The notes: a model not told the origin generated them from the letters alone. DNA of 64,000 bases from Oceanospirillum sp048270425 (GCA_048270425.1 JBLWSY010000013.1:51954-115953), one strand, 5' to 3'. Shown: positions 50,635-60,122, counted from the first letter of the stretch. Translations and numbers: made by a program.

Positions 50635-51471
50635 GTGCGTTCAGTTCCTGTGATTCTGGCTTTTATTCTGGCCCTTTTGGGTAGTACGGCCTGGTACTAT
50701 CTTGAGCAAAACAGTCGAAACAGTTTTATCTACGGTGGCATGCCGGAACGAATGGAGTCCGGCTGGCAGCACTGGTATCGGGTGCTGAGAAATGAAGGCT
50801 ATATGGTGGGGTATTCCGACCTGCGTATGAACCCCCTCTGGGCAACCTATTGGCTGCAACCGTTAACGCCAGAGCAAAAACAAAATGGCTATAAACGCCC
50901 GGGACAATTCAGTGAGGACTGGCGTACTGTCTGGCGGGTAAGTCATCAGGACTATACCCGTTCAGGTTATGATCGCGGGCACTTGGCACCTAACTACGCG
51001 ATTTCCCGTCTGTACGGTAAAGAAGCTCAGGTCGAAACTTTTCTGATGACCAATATAGTCCCGCAAAAGCCCAACCTGAATCGCAAGGTGTGGCAACGAC
51101 TGGAAGAGGCGGCGATCGACCATTTTACAGGGCAGTTCAGTCGTATTGCGGTGATCACAGGGCCTGTATTTGATGGTCGGACCGAACGGCTGGATAGCTG
51201 GGTTGAAGTGCCTGATGCCTTTTATAAAATTTTCGTTGGTTTTGATGCTGATGGTCAGGCTAAGAGTATGTTGGCGTTTCTGATGCCGCAGAATGTTCGT
51301 GGTAGTGAGCCGCTGACAAAATTTGTAGTCAGTGTGGATCAGATAGAAGAAGCGACAGGTCTGAACTTCTTTAGCGAATTGCCGGATAGTCAGGAAGTAC
51401 GTCTGGAAGCGATGACCGATGGTGGTCCGTGGAAGCTTAATGAGGTTGCCCGCAAACCTTCACGCTATTAG
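50635..51471 (+). CDS. DNA/RNA non-specific endonuclease (NUC1 type)
   Basis: This is a 278-residue secreted or membrane-anchored nuclease. It begins at GTG 50635 with an N-terminal hydrophobic helix (MRSVPVILAFILALLGSTAW). The His-Asn metal finger motif DRGHLAPNYA (about 114-123) carries the catalytic histidine and is followed by the Asn-containing TNIVPQKPNLNRKVWQRLE. These are hallmarks of the Serratia-type nuclease family. It could degrade extracellular or periplasmic nucleic acids for nutrients. It stands alone and ends at a bidirectional hairpin shared with the tRNA genes. Confidence 0.9.
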   Translation: MRSVPVILAFILALLGSTAWYYLEQNSRNSFIYGGMPERMESGWQHWYRVLRNEGYMVGYSDLRMNPLWATYWLQPLTPEQKQNGYKRPGQFSEDWRTVWRVSHQDYTRSGYDRGHLAPNYAISRLYGKEAQVETFLMTNIVPQKPNLNRKVWQRLEEAAIDHFTGQFSRIAVITGPVFDGRTERLDSWVEVPDAFYKIFVGFDADGQAKSMLAFLMPQNVRGSEPLTKFVVSVDQIEEATGLNFFSELPDSQEVRLEAMTDGGPWKLNEVARKPSRY

Positions 51472-51603
51472 TCATGGCAGGAAGGACAGTTCATTTAAAG
51501 GCTGGATGGTTATGGCTGTTTCTGAGCGGGCATAGCCGGAAGGCCTTTTGATATCTGAGACGGGGTGCAAGGAGGGCAGGAAGAAAAAACAGTACCCCTG
51601 AAA

Positions 51604-51635
51604 CGAAAAAAATCCCATGACGGGATTTATTTTCT
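51604..51635. terminator. Bidirectional terminator, nuclease / tRNA-Leu genes
   Basis: AAATCCC (51610-51616) pairs with GGGATTT (51622-51628); A-rich on the left and T-rich on the right. It lies between the convergent nuclease gene and the tRNA pair. Confidence 0.75.
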
Positions 51636-51669
51636 TTTAGGCTTGTCATTGTTTTGCTTGCATTGGGAA

Positions 51670-51756
51670 TGGTGCCCAGAAGAGGACTTGAACCTCCACG
51701 GCCATACGGCCACTAGCACCTGAAGCTAGCGTGTCTACCAATTCCACCACCTGGGC
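51670..51756 (-). tRNA. tRNA-Leu (anticodon CAG)
   Basis: On the minus strand the gene starts GCCCAGG, has the D arm GGTAGACAC, and an anticodon stem CTAGC/GCTAG with loop TTCAGGT (anticodon CAG). A long variable arm (TGGCCGTATGGCC) typical of type II leucine tRNAs, a GGTTCAAGTCC T-arm and an encoded CCA end complete it. It is identical to the copy 180 bases to the right. Confidence 0.96.
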
Positions 51757-51849
51757 GCAATGCACAATCAAAACAGGATTACTTAACAAACAATCGGTTA
51801 AATAACCAAGTTGTCACATCAACCGCTTAATCTGCCTAAGATTAAGAGT

Positions 51850-51936
51850 TGGTGCCCAGAAGAGGACTTGAACCTCCACGGCCATACGGCCACTAGCACC
51901 TGAAGCTAGCGTGTCTACCAATTCCACCACCTGGGC
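51850..51936 (-). tRNA. tRNA-Leu (anticodon CAG), second identical copy
   Basis: Same sequence as the copy at 51670-51756, with encoded CCA. It lies upstream of it on the minus strand, so both may come from one precursor transcript. The 93-base spacer differs from flanking DNA and holds no other gene. Confidence 0.96.
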
Positions 51937-52114
51937 TGGACAACTGGGGGCGTATTATAAGGAGCTTTTTGGGTTGTGCAATACTTTTTTTCAGAAAAAT
52001 CAGTGTAAAAGGCAAATTTCTTCGCCAAGCCGCATAATCAGTGGTACTTTGGTGGGGTAATTAAAAACAGATGATAAATAAAGAAGATATAGATTGATAA
52101 AAAAGGCAAAAAAT

Positions 52115-54646
52115 ATGACACGCTGGTCAGTGAATCAGGATCCCCAGGCCGATCGTGAAGCCAATAAATATGATAATCCGGTACCAAGCCGTGAATTTAT
52201 TATGCAGTGGCTGGAAAATTATGGGCGACCTCTGACACATATGCAGCTTTGTGAGCGTATGGGACTGACCTCTGATGAAGATATTGAAGCACTTCGACGC
52301 CGCCTGAAGGCGATGGAGCGAGATGGCCAGCTGCTAAGCAACCGCAAAGGTGCCTATGGTCTGATCTCAAAAATGCAGTTAGTTAAAGGACGTATTGAAG
52401 CCCATGCTGATGGCTTCGGTTTTCTGGTGCCGGATGATGGTGGTGAAGACCTTTTTCTGTCTAACTATCAAATGAAAACGGTTTATCACGGTGATCAGGT
52501 GCTGGCGCGCGTAGTTGGCGTTGATCGCAGAGGTCGTAAAGAAGGTGCGGTTGTTGACGTTTTGCAGCACAACACTCACGAGATAGTTGGGCGTTATGTT
52601 GTCGAGCGTAATGGTATTGGTTATGTTCGGCCGGACAATCCAAAGCTGCATCACGATGTCCTCGTGCCTCCCGGTCAGAATGCAGAGGCTGAAGATGGGC
52701 AGGTCGTTTGTGTGGAAATCACACAGCAGCCGGCGCGTCGGGTTCATGTACAGGGTGTAATTAAAGAGGTTTTGGGCGATGAGATGGCTCCGGGAATGGA
52801 GATCGACATCGCCATCCGTAAGCACAATATTCCCCATGAGTTTCCTGAGGATGTACTGACTCAGATTCGATCGATGTCGGATCAGGTTCAGGAAGCCGAC
52901 AAACTGGATCGTGTCGACCTGCGACACTTGCCGTTTGTGACCATCGATGGTGAAGATGCCAAAGACTTTGATGATGCGGTTTACTGTGAGAAAAAGCGCT
53001 GGGGTAGCTGGAAGCTTTATGTTGCTATCGCTGATGTGTCTCACTATGTCGGTGTTAATACGCCGCTGGATCATGAAGCCCATCGTCGGGGTAACTCAGT
53101 TTATTTCCCGGGCCAGGTTGTTCCTATGCTGCCGGAACTGCTTTCCAACGGGCTTTGCTCACTGAATCCTCATGTGGATCGTCTGGTGATGGTCTGCGAG
53201 ATGAGTATCAGCGCCAAAGGTGAGATCAGCCGTTATCGCTTCTGCGAGGCAGTTATTCAGTCTCATGCCCGTCTGACTTACACCCAGGTTGGTGCCTTGC
53301 TGGAAGATCCTGATCTGCCGGATGCCGCCATCTTTAAAGATAAGTATGCGGACCTGATCCATCCTGTAGAAACACTTTACGGTCTTTATAAGGTATTGCG
53401 TGCAGCCCGCGATGAGCGAGGCGCAATCGACTTCGAAACCGTTGAAACCCGTATCGTCTTTGATGAAAACCGTAAGATTGAGCGTATCGTTCCGGTTGTC
53501 CGAAACGAAGCGCACAAGCTGATTGAAGAGTGCATGTTGTGCGCAAACGTGGCCTCTGCCCGTTTGCTAGAAAAATACAAGGTGCCGGGACTCTTTCGGG
53601 TGCACAAAGGGCCTAAAGAGCAACGTCTTGAAAAGCTGAAATCCTATCTTGGCGAGCTGGGTTTCGAGCTGGGCGGTGGTCTGAAGCCGACACCGGAAGA
53701 CTATCAGGAAGTGTTGCAGGCGATTGCGGAGCGCCCTGATGCCGGTACGATTCAGACCATGTTGTTGCAGTCACTTTCTCAGGCGGTTTATACCCCGGAA
53801 AATGAAGGTCACTTCGGTCTGAATTATAAGGCTTATACCCACTTTACTTCGCCGATTCGTCGTTATCCGGATCTGCTGTTGCACCGCGCGATACGTGCTT
53901 TGATTCGCAGTGATATCAAATCCAGTCATCTGCAGCGCTCTGAGACCACGCCGGCGCAGCCGCGCAGCCAATGGCTTCCTTATAATGAAGCGCAAATGGT
54001 TGAGCTGGGCGAGCACTGCTCCATGACGGAGCGTCGTGCTGACGACGCCACTTATGACGTACTGGCCTGGTTGAAGTGTGAGTACACCGCCAGTCATATT
54101 GGTGAGAGCTTCACCGGTAAGGTGACAGGTGTTACCGGTTTTGGTCTGTTTGTGCGCCTTGATGAGATCTATGTTGAGGGTCTGGTGCATATCACGGGGT
54201 TGCCGTCAGATTACTATCAGTTTGATCCGCTGAAGCAGCGCCTGAGAGGCGAGCGGAGTGGGCGGGCGTATGGCATGGGTGATGAACTGACCGTGATTAT
54301 CGCTCGTGTCGATCTGGATGATCGCAAGATCGATTTTGAGCTCGATCAGACCAAGCCCGATAATTCTGTTGGACGCAAGAAAAGACCTGCCCGTCAGCCG
54401 CGAAAACGCACTTTGAATGAAGCTGAAGAGAACTTGGCCAAGGTTGTTCAGACGAATGAGTCTGAGGCGAAGCAAGGTGCCGGCAGCTCTGATAGCGCTA
54501 ACGGCAAGCCTAAAAAAAAACACGGCAAAAAAAAGCTGAAGCCCGCTGAAAAAGGGCGCTCCGCTTTTAAAGCAGCTGCGGCTAAAGGCGCCGAAAAGAA
54601 AAAACGTCCGAAGAAAAAGAAGGCCAAAAAAAGCAACGCGGATTGA
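52115..54646 (+). CDS. rnr: Ribonuclease R
   Basis: RNase R is a processive 3'-5' exoribonuclease that degrades structured RNA and takes part in trans-translation and rRNA quality control. From ATG 52115 (AAGG at 52103-52106) it has 843 residues; a TTG at 52094 would add seven. Order: N-terminal winged-helix region (about 35-80), two cold-shock domains, then the RNB catalytic domain. The latter has DGEDAKDFDDAVYCEK (about 280-295, the metal-binding aspartates) and later HFTSPIRRYPDLLLHRAI. An S1 domain (GKVTGVTGFGLFVRL) and a long lysine-rich tail (about 755-843) follow. rlmB lies downstream, the usual order. Confidence 0.96.
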   Translation: MTRWSVNQDPQADREANKYDNPVPSREFIMQWLENYGRPLTHMQLCERMGLTSDEDIEALRRRLKAMERDGQLLSNRKGAYGLISKMQLVKGRIEAHADGFGFLVPDDGGEDLFLSNYQMKTVYHGDQVLARVVGVDRRGRKEGAVVDVLQHNTHEIVGRYVVERNGIGYVRPDNPKLHHDVLVPPGQNAEAEDGQVVCVEITQQPARRVHVQGVIKEVLGDEMAPGMEIDIAIRKHNIPHEFPEDVLTQIRSMSDQVQEADKLDRVDLRHLPFVTIDGEDAKDFDDAVYCEKKRWGSWKLYVAIADVSHYVGVNTPLDHEAHRRGNSVYFPGQVVPMLPELLSNGLCSLNPHVDRLVMVCEMSISAKGEISRYRFCEAVIQSHARLTYTQVGALLEDPDLPDAAIFKDKYADLIHPVETLYGLYKVLRAARDERGAIDFETVETRIVFDENRKIERIVPVVRNEAHKLIEECMLCANVASARLLEKYKVPGLFRVHKGPKEQRLEKLKSYLGELGFELGGGLKPTPEDYQEVLQAIAERPDAGTIQTMLLQSLSQAVYTPENEGHFGLNYKAYTHFTSPIRRYPDLLLHRAIRALIRSDIKSSHLQRSETTPAQPRSQWLPYNEAQMVELGEHCSMTERRADDATYDVLAWLKCEYTASHIGESFTGKVTGVTGFGLFVRLDEIYVEGLVHITGLPSDYYQFDPLKQRLRGERSGRAYGMGDELTVIIARVDLDDRKIDFELDQTKPDNSVGRKKRPARQPRKRTLNEAEENLAKVVQTNESEAKQGAGSSDSANGKPKKKHGKKKLKPAEKGRSAFKAAAAKGAEKKKRPKKKKAKKSNAD

Positions 54647-54759
54647 GTTAGTTTGCAGCTGAACCGCTTGCCGGAAGCTGATACGCTTTAATTTATCCTT
54701 TATGTTCTACCTGGTGGGATAACCAGAAGCCATCAGATTTCATTTGGCAGACGACCAGA

Positions 54760-54786
54760 CAGGGCTCTTATTCAGAGCCCTGTTTC
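54760..54786 (+). terminator. Hairpin between rnr and rlmB
   Basis: CAGGGCTCT (54760-54768) / AGAGCCCTG (54774-54782) form a perfect stem followed by only three T. It may be a partial terminator that lets some transcription pass into rlmB. Confidence 0.6.
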
Positions 54787-54863
54787 CGTCTCAGGACCGA
54801 AACGGAATTATTGAAACAACAGGCGGTGTCCTGTTGATAGTTACGCAATACTGAGAGTTAACA

Positions 54864-55685
54864 GTGAAGCAACAGAGAAATGATCGTCCACAAAACAGTG
54901 GCGGTAAAAAGCAGCAGGGCAGACGGAAAGCTCCGAAAAAAGCCTCCATCGAGGCGGTGTTTGGCATTCATGCGGTCACCAGCTTGCTGGAGCGTCAGCC
55001 GGAGCAGGTAATCAGTCTTCATCTGCTGAAAAGTCGTGACGATGAGAAGCTGAGCAAAATCGTTCAGTTAGCAACTCAGATTGGGCTACGTCAGCAGTTC
55101 CATGAACGCGAAGCTCTGGATGATATGACTGATGGGCTGGTGCATCAGGGGGTGGTTGCCGTCTGCAAACCGCTGAAAACCTACAGTGAACAGTGGCTTT
55201 TTGAGCGTCTGGCAGAAAAGTCAGCGCCACTGTTGCTGGTACTGGACGGTGTTACTGATCCGCACAATCTGGGGGCTGTTTTGCGAACAGCTGATGCCGC
55301 CGGTGCAGATGCTGTGATCGTACCTAAGGATAAATCAGCAACGCTGAATGCCACCGTGCGTAAGGTCGCCTGCGGCGCTGCTGAAGCGATGCCGGTTGTA
55401 AGCGTTACTAATCTGTCGCGCTGTCTGGAAGAGTTAAAACAGCACGGTGTTTGGGTGATGGGTACTGCCGGTGAGGCTGACCAAGGGCTCTACGAAACCG
55501 ATCTGACAGGTCCTGTTGCCTTGGTGATGGGAGCTGAAGGCAAAGGCATGCGCCGCCTTACCCGAGAGCATTGTGATCTGCTGGTAAATCTGCCGATGGC
55601 GGGTGAAGTCAGTAGTCTGAATGTTTCTGTTGCGACTGGTGTGTGTCTTTATGAGGCGGTACGTCAGCGCCAACAGAAAGTCTGA
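54864..55685 (+). CDS. rlmB: 23S rRNA (guanosine-2251-2'-O)-methyltransferase
   Basis: RlmB is a SPOUT/TrmH-family methyltransferase that modifies G2251 in the peptidyl-transferase loop. From GTG 54864 it has 273 residues: a basic N-terminal extension (about 1-27), a substrate-binding domain with FGIHAVTSLLERQPEQV, and the SPOUT domain. The latter has LDGVTDPHNLGAVLRTADAA (motif 1), VALVMGAEGKGMRRLT (motif 2) and LPMAGEVSSLNVSVATGV (motif 3, knot). The extension is longer than in E. coli (243 residues). It follows rnr, a conserved pair. Confidence 0.94.
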   Translation: MKQQRNDRPQNSGGKKQQGRRKAPKKASIEAVFGIHAVTSLLERQPEQVISLHLLKSRDDEKLSKIVQLATQIGLRQQFHEREALDDMTDGLVHQGVVAVCKPLKTYSEQWLFERLAEKSAPLLLVLDGVTDPHNLGAVLRTADAAGADAVIVPKDKSATLNATVRKVACGAAEAMPVVSVTNLSRCLEELKQHGVWVMGTAGEADQGLYETDLTGPVALVMGAEGKGMRRLTREHCDLLVNLPMAGEVSSLNVSVATGVCLYEAVRQRQQKV

Positions 55686-55861
55686 TAGTCTTCGCGCAGT
55701 GACTATTTTCTGTCCTGATGCTGAATTGGGGCGAATTGTCTTGCGTCTTAATGGCGGGGTCTGTAAGATCTCGCGGTTGTTTTTAAACAACGTTTCTTTC
55801 CACTCCTTGCTTTTCTAGGGAACAAACCCTTTGAGAAGCTGTAAAACCGTAAGGAGCTATA

Positions 55862-56281
55862 ATGCGTCATTACGAAGTTGTGTTCATGGTTCACCCGGAC
55901 CAGAGCGAACAGGTTCCAGCAATGATCGAGCGTTACACCAGCCTGGTACAGGAAAATGGTGGTGCGGTTCATCGCATGGAAGATTGGGGTCGTCGTCACC
56001 TGGCATACCCAATTAACAAGATTCACAAAGCTCACTACGTTCTGATGAACGTTGAGACAACTAGCGAAGTTGTTGACGAGCTGACTGAGATCTTCCGTTA
56101 CAACGATGCGATCATCCGTAACCTGGTTGTTCGTACTAAAAACGCTGTGACTGAAGCATCTCCGGTTAAAGCAGAAGCCTCTCGTGAAGATCGTCGCGAT
56201 GATCGTAAAGCAGAGCGTGCTCCGGAAGCCCAGGCTGAATCTGCAGAAGAAGCAGCAGACGCTGCAGACTCTGAAGAGTAA
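55862..56281 (+). CDS. rpsF: 30S ribosomal protein S6
   Basis: S6 is a component of the small ribosomal subunit that binds next to S18. The 139-residue protein starts MRHYEVVFMVHPDQSEQVPA and has the usual alpha/beta core to about residue 97. An acidic tail with glutamate and alanine follows (about 105-139), as in other gammaproteobacteria where glutamates are added post-translationally. AAGGAG lies before the ATG. It is the first gene of rpsF-rpsR-membrane protein-rplI. Confidence 0.98.
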   Translation: MRHYEVVFMVHPDQSEQVPAMIERYTSLVQENGGAVHRMEDWGRRHLAYPINKIHKAHYVLMNVETTSEVVDELTEIFRYNDAIIRNLVVRTKNAVTEASPVKAEASREDRRDDRKAERAPEAQAESAEEAADAADSEE

Positions 56282-56310
56282 TTTTTAACAGACTTATTGG
56301 GAGTATATCC

Positions 56311-56538
56311 ATGGCACGTTTTTTCCGTCGTCGTAAGTTCTGCCGTTTCACCGCTGAAGGTGTGGATCAGATCGATTATAAAGACATCGAAACTCTGAAA
56401 AGCTACATCACTGAAACTGGCAAAATCGTTCCAAGCCGTATCACTGGTACTAAAGCACGTTATCAGCGTCAGCTGGCTACCGCTATCAAGCGCGCCCGCT
56501 ACCTGGCTCTGCTGCCGTACACTGACGGCCACCAGTAA
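56311..56538 (+). CDS. rpsR: 30S ribosomal protein S18
   Basis: S18 binds the platform of the small subunit with S6. It has 75 residues, the normal length: MARFFRRRKFCRFTAEGVDQ, IDYKDIETLKSYITETGKIV and the C-terminal RQLATAIKRARYLALLPYTD. It carries a single cysteine at position 11 and the basic N-terminus typical of the family. It lies 29 bases after rpsF. priB is absent here, as in pseudomonads and relatives. Confidence 0.98.
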   Translation: MARFFRRRKFCRFTAEGVDQIDYKDIETLKSYITETGKIVPSRITGTKARYQRQLATAIKRARYLALLPYTDGHQ

Positions 56539-56564
56539 GAATTAAAACGATATAAGGCAGGTGC

Positions 56565-57431
56565 ATGCGTTTTATCGCAGAATATGCACTCAAATCGCGT
56601 ACTAACGCGATTATTGCAACAGCGTTGAGTGCAGCTATTCCGGTTTTATTCTGGATCGCTGCCGCTGTTGTCAGTGTGGTCACCCTGAGAAAGGGTGGCA
56701 AAGATGGCAGTCAGGTGATGCTTTGGAGCTCACTGCCTGCACTCTTTTGGTTAGCTCAGGGCAACCCAACCCCTGCGATTGTGATTGTCGGTGCCTATAT
56801 TATGGCGCTGGTGCTGAGACAAAGTGTCAGCTGGTCACAGGCGTTATTGGTTGGTGCGGGTTTAGGAGCTGTGACTGCAAGTACGGTTCAGTGGGTACCA
56901 CCGGAATTGATGACCGAGCTTATTAAACTAAGCCAAGAAATGATTTCGAGTAATGCTGAACTTGCTGAGAGTCCGGGAGTTGAGTTTGATCAGTATCAGA
57001 TTGGGCTTTTTTCCGGTGTCGTCTCTGCAGTCCATGTGCTGATGATGACGGGAAGCCTTATGCTGGCCCGTTTCTGGCAAGCTGGCCTGTTTAATCCGGG
57101 CGGCTTTCAGAAAGAGTTTCATCAGCTTCGGCTTCCGGCCTGGGCGGGTTTGGTTCTGGGAACCCTTATTATTTTTGGTGTGGGTATTACCCCCGAAGCC
57201 ATTAAGTGGATTCCATCACTGACACTACCACTGGTTTTTGCCTGTATCGCTTTAGTACACGCTGTTGTAGCGATCAAACAACTGAGTTCGTACTGGCTGA
57301 CAGCCTTCTATTTTGTGCTGTTATTTGCCGGACACTCACTGTACGTATTGATGATTTTTGTGGCGTTGCTTGATAGCAGTCTGAACTTCCGCCAGAAGCT
57401 GGCGAAGTCTTCAGATGATGATGCGCCATAA
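56565..57431 (+). CDS. DUF2232-like integral membrane protein in the ribosomal operon
   Basis: This is a 288-residue polytopic membrane protein with about eight hydrophobic segments. It lies between rpsR and rplI, where Pseudomonas and Oceanospirillales carry a YybS/DUF2232-like membrane protein. Recognisable parts are MRFIAEYALKSRTNAIIATA and the central VVSAVHVLMMTGSLMLARFWQAGL. The sequence near 170-200 ends in NPGGFQKEFHQLRLP and the C-terminal helix FVLLFAGHSLYVLMIFVALL. Its function is unknown; its place among ribosomal genes may be historical. It is closely spaced on both sides and surely co-transcribed. Confidence 0.82.
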   Translation: MRFIAEYALKSRTNAIIATALSAAIPVLFWIAAAVVSVVTLRKGGKDGSQVMLWSSLPALFWLAQGNPTPAIVIVGAYIMALVLRQSVSWSQALLVGAGLGAVTASTVQWVPPELMTELIKLSQEMISSNAELAESPGVEFDQYQIGLFSGVVSAVHVLMMTGSLMLARFWQAGLFNPGGFQKEFHQLRLPAWAGLVLGTLIIFGVGITPEAIKWIPSLTLPLVFACIALVHAVVAIKQLSSYWLTAFYFVLLFAGHSLYVLMIFVALLDSSLNFRQKLAKSSDDDAP

Positions 57432-57451
57432 AAGAGAGAGAGGTTAACGAG

Positions 57452-57901
57452 ATGGAAGTTATTCTGCTCGAGAAAGTTGGCAAACTGGGTGGCTTAGGCG
57501 ACCAGGTTAACGTTAAGCCGGGTTACGGCCGCAACTTCCTGCTGCCTTACGGCAAAGCTGTTGTTGCAACAGAAGCAAACATTGCTGAATTCGAAAGCCG
57601 CCGCGCTGAGCTTGAAGCTCAGGCTGCAGAGATCAAAGCTGAAGCAGAAGCTCGTGCAGCTGCTCTGGGTGAGATCGAACTGTCTATCGGCGCTAAAGCT
57701 GGTGACGAAGGCAAACTGTTCGGTTCTATCGGTACTCGCGACCTGGCTGAAGCAATCAGCGCTGCAGGTATCGACGTACTGAAAAGCGAAGTTCGCCTGC
57801 CAGAAGGCCCGATTCGTAACGTTGGTGAATTCGACGTTGCAATCCAGCTGCACAGCGATGTTATGACTTCAGTTCGCGTTATCGTGACTGCTGAAGACTA
57901 A
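57452..57901 (+). CDS. rplI: 50S ribosomal protein L9
   Basis: L9 is a large-subunit protein near the L1 stalk that helps keep the reading frame. The 149 residues begin MEVILLEKVGKLGGLGDQVN and VKPGYGRNFLLPYGKAV (N-domain). A long connecting helix rich in alanine and glutamate (about 45-80) and the C-domain follow. The ribosomal operon ends at a good terminator after it. Confidence 0.98.
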   Translation: MEVILLEKVGKLGGLGDQVNVKPGYGRNFLLPYGKAVVATEANIAEFESRRAELEAQAAEIKAEAEARAAALGEIELSIGAKAGDEGKLFGSIGTRDLAEAISAAGIDVLKSEVRLPEGPIRNVGEFDVAIQLHSDVMTSVRVIVTAED

Positions 57902-57919
57902 GATCTGCTGATCAGTTAT

Positions 57920-57955
57920 AAAAGGCACTTTGGGGTTTCCCAAGTGCCTTTTTTT
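57920..57955 (+). terminator. Terminator of the rpsF-rplI operon
   Basis: AAGGCACTT (57922-57930) pairs with AAGTGCCTT (57942-57950), followed by seven T. Confidence 0.88.
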
Positions 57956-58121
57956 ATCTCTGATGTTTTCTGATCTGATAAGAAGAGGCTCTTGCAAAGC
58001 TGAGTGCCTGTCCCTATCTGATTATCCGTCTTTATCGGTGGTTCTTTTTCGATAGAATAAAATTAATTGCCGACGATCTTTTTTATCCACACCCGCTTTT
58101 GCGCAGGAGAGTCTCAGGTTT

Positions 58122-59525
58122 ATGGCTGAACGGACTGATATCGATAAGCAAACAGAAGCCCTTAAAGTTCCTCCCTATTCACTGGAGGCCGAGCGCTCTG
58201 TGCTTGGTGGCCTGCTACTTGATAATGAAGCCTGGGATGCCGTTGCCGAGCGAATCAGCGCCCACGACTTTTACCGTCGCGATCATAAGATGATCTTTAA
58301 CGCGATGATGGAACTGGCAGAGCGGGCCCAGCCCTTTGATGTGATCACCATTTCAGAACTGCTGGAAGATCGCAAAGAGCTGGATCAGGTCGGTGGTCTG
58401 GCTTATCTCGCTGAGGTAGCCCGTAATACGCCGTCAGCGAGCAACATTGCCGCCTATGCCACCATCGTACAGGAACGTTCGACTCTTCGTCAGATGATTC
58501 ATGCGGCCAATAAGATTGCCGAGAGCGCCTACGATACAGAAGGCCGCACCTCTGATGAGTTGCTGAATGAAGCGGAGCAGCTGGTTTTCGCAATTGCCGA
58601 AAACCGGCCAAAGGTTGGTGGTCCTGAAGGTGTTGTCTCCATTCTGCAAAAAACCGTCGACAGAATTGATGAACTCTACCGTCTGGATTCTTCAATGACG
58701 GGTATTGCCACTGGCTTTACCGATCTGGATGGCATGACATCCGGCCTGCAGCCATCGGATCTGATTATTGTGGCGGGGCGTCCTTCCATGGGTAAAACCA
58801 CCTTTGCGATGAATATCGTGGAGAACGTAACCCTGTCACAGGAAAAGCCAGTGGTGGTCTTTAGTATGGAGATGCCCAGTGACTCGCTCATGCTGCGTAT
58901 GCTCTCTTCTCTTGGCCGTATTGACCAGACTAAGGTGCGTACCGGTAAGCTGGATGATGATGATTGGCCGCGCCTGATGTCAGCGGTAAACCTGCTGGAG
59001 AAGAAGAAACTCTTTATTGATGATACTGCAGGTCTGAGCCCAAGTGAGATGCGCTCCCGGGTGCGTCGTCTGCACCGTGAGAATGGTGAAATTGGTCTGG
59101 TAATGATCGATTACCTTCAGCTGATGCGTGTACCGGGCTTGTCTGATAATCGTACGGCTGAGATTTCTGAAATTTCGCGTTCTTTGAAAGCGATTGCAAA
59201 AGAATTCAACTGCCCGGTTATTGCGCTTTCTCAGCTTAACCGTAGTTTGGAACAACGTCCGAATAAACGCCCGGTGATGTCGGATCTGCGTGAATCCGGT
59301 GCGATCGAGCAGGACGCCGACGTTATCGCCTTTATCTATCGTGATGAGGTGTATAACAAGGATGATGAGGCCAACAAAGGGATTGCAGAGGTGATTATCG
59401 GTAAGCAGCGTAACGGCCCTATTGGTAGCGTTAAGCTGGCATTCCGTGGGCAGTTTACCCGCTTCGAAGACCTGGCACCGGAACACTATGCTCAGTATGT
59501 CGAAGCGATGGGTGGAGATGAATAA
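58122..59525 (+). CDS. dnaB: Replicative DNA helicase DnaB
   Basis: DnaB is the hexameric helicase that unwinds DNA at the replication fork. The 467-residue protein has the N-terminal domain (about 15-120, PPYSLEAERSVLGGLLLDNE) and a RecA-fold ATPase. Walker A is AGRPSMGKTTFAMNIV (about 216-231) and Walker B is LVMIDYLQLMRVPG near 330. The arginine/DnaB-specific motif QLNRSLEQRPNKRPVMSDLR precedes RESGAIEQDADVIAFIYRDE. No intein is present. It follows the rplI operon, a common order. Confidence 0.97.
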   Translation: MAERTDIDKQTEALKVPPYSLEAERSVLGGLLLDNEAWDAVAERISAHDFYRRDHKMIFNAMMELAERAQPFDVITISELLEDRKELDQVGGLAYLAEVARNTPSASNIAAYATIVQERSTLRQMIHAANKIAESAYDTEGRTSDELLNEAEQLVFAIAENRPKVGGPEGVVSILQKTVDRIDELYRLDSSMTGIATGFTDLDGMTSGLQPSDLIIVAGRPSMGKTTFAMNIVENVTLSQEKPVVVFSMEMPSDSLMLRMLSSLGRIDQTKVRTGKLDDDDWPRLMSAVNLLEKKKLFIDDTAGLSPSEMRSRVRRLHRENGEIGLVMIDYLQLMRVPGLSDNRTAEISEISRSLKAIAKEFNCPVIALSQLNRSLEQRPNKRPVMSDLRESGAIEQDADVIAFIYRDEVYNKDDEANKGIAEVIIGKQRNGPIGSVKLAFRGQFTRFEDLAPEHYAQYVEAMGGDE

Positions 59526-59621
59526 TCCCTGCCCCGTGATCATCTGTCTGACAATCTGATCCTGATACGCGGTGTTGTTTGTTTCTGAGAATGAACCGGC
59601 GCTGGTTTTATCGGATCGTTT

Positions 59622-60122
59622 TCAGCACAGCATGCAACGCTTGCGCCGGTTATCATAATGCTCGGTCATCACCTTAAGAGCTTCTTCCGGGCATAGTACT
59701 CCGAGCAATTCAGAGCGATAGTCAGCGGTATAAAACAGCATCAGCTTTGCTTCGCTGTCACTGATAACACCTTCGGCAGTGTCTTCTTTAAGCAGATAGC
59801 CGCTGAAAGCGGTACCGAATACCCCGGTAAAGTGTGGCAGTGCCTTCAGGGTGTCTGTGTTTCGAAGCGGTTTGACCTGCTCGCTTTCAAGAGCCACCGC
59901 AGGTGTTGTTTCCGGATTTCCGACAAAACGGTTTGCGCGTTCTTTAAGGGCAGCTTCGCTGTCAAAATAGCCCAGATGCAGACTCTTATCCGCTTCATCC
60001 GATAACCAGAATAACGCGGCTTGCCGGCTGTCTTATCTTACGAAGGCCGCCAGAGTACCGCTGTCATTCGAAGCGCCGGATGCGGAAAGAGCCTGGCGAA
60101 AGAGAAGCTTAAACATAGACAT
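59622..60122 (-). pseudogene. Hypothetical gene interrupted by an in-frame TAA
   Basis: Read leftwards from ATG 60122, which has GGGAG at a good distance, the frame runs 29 codons (MSMFKLLFRQALSASGASND... FVR) to TAA at 60035-60033. It then continues open in the same frame for 136 more codons to 59622. The second part (DSRQAALFWLSDEADKSLHL, ending RRKRCMLC) has normal composition and no start of its own before a GTG at 59897. So a single base change has probably created a premature stop in a 166-residue gene of unknown function. A sequencing error or stop readthrough is possible. The C-terminal CMLC is a CxxC motif. Confidence 0.6.
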
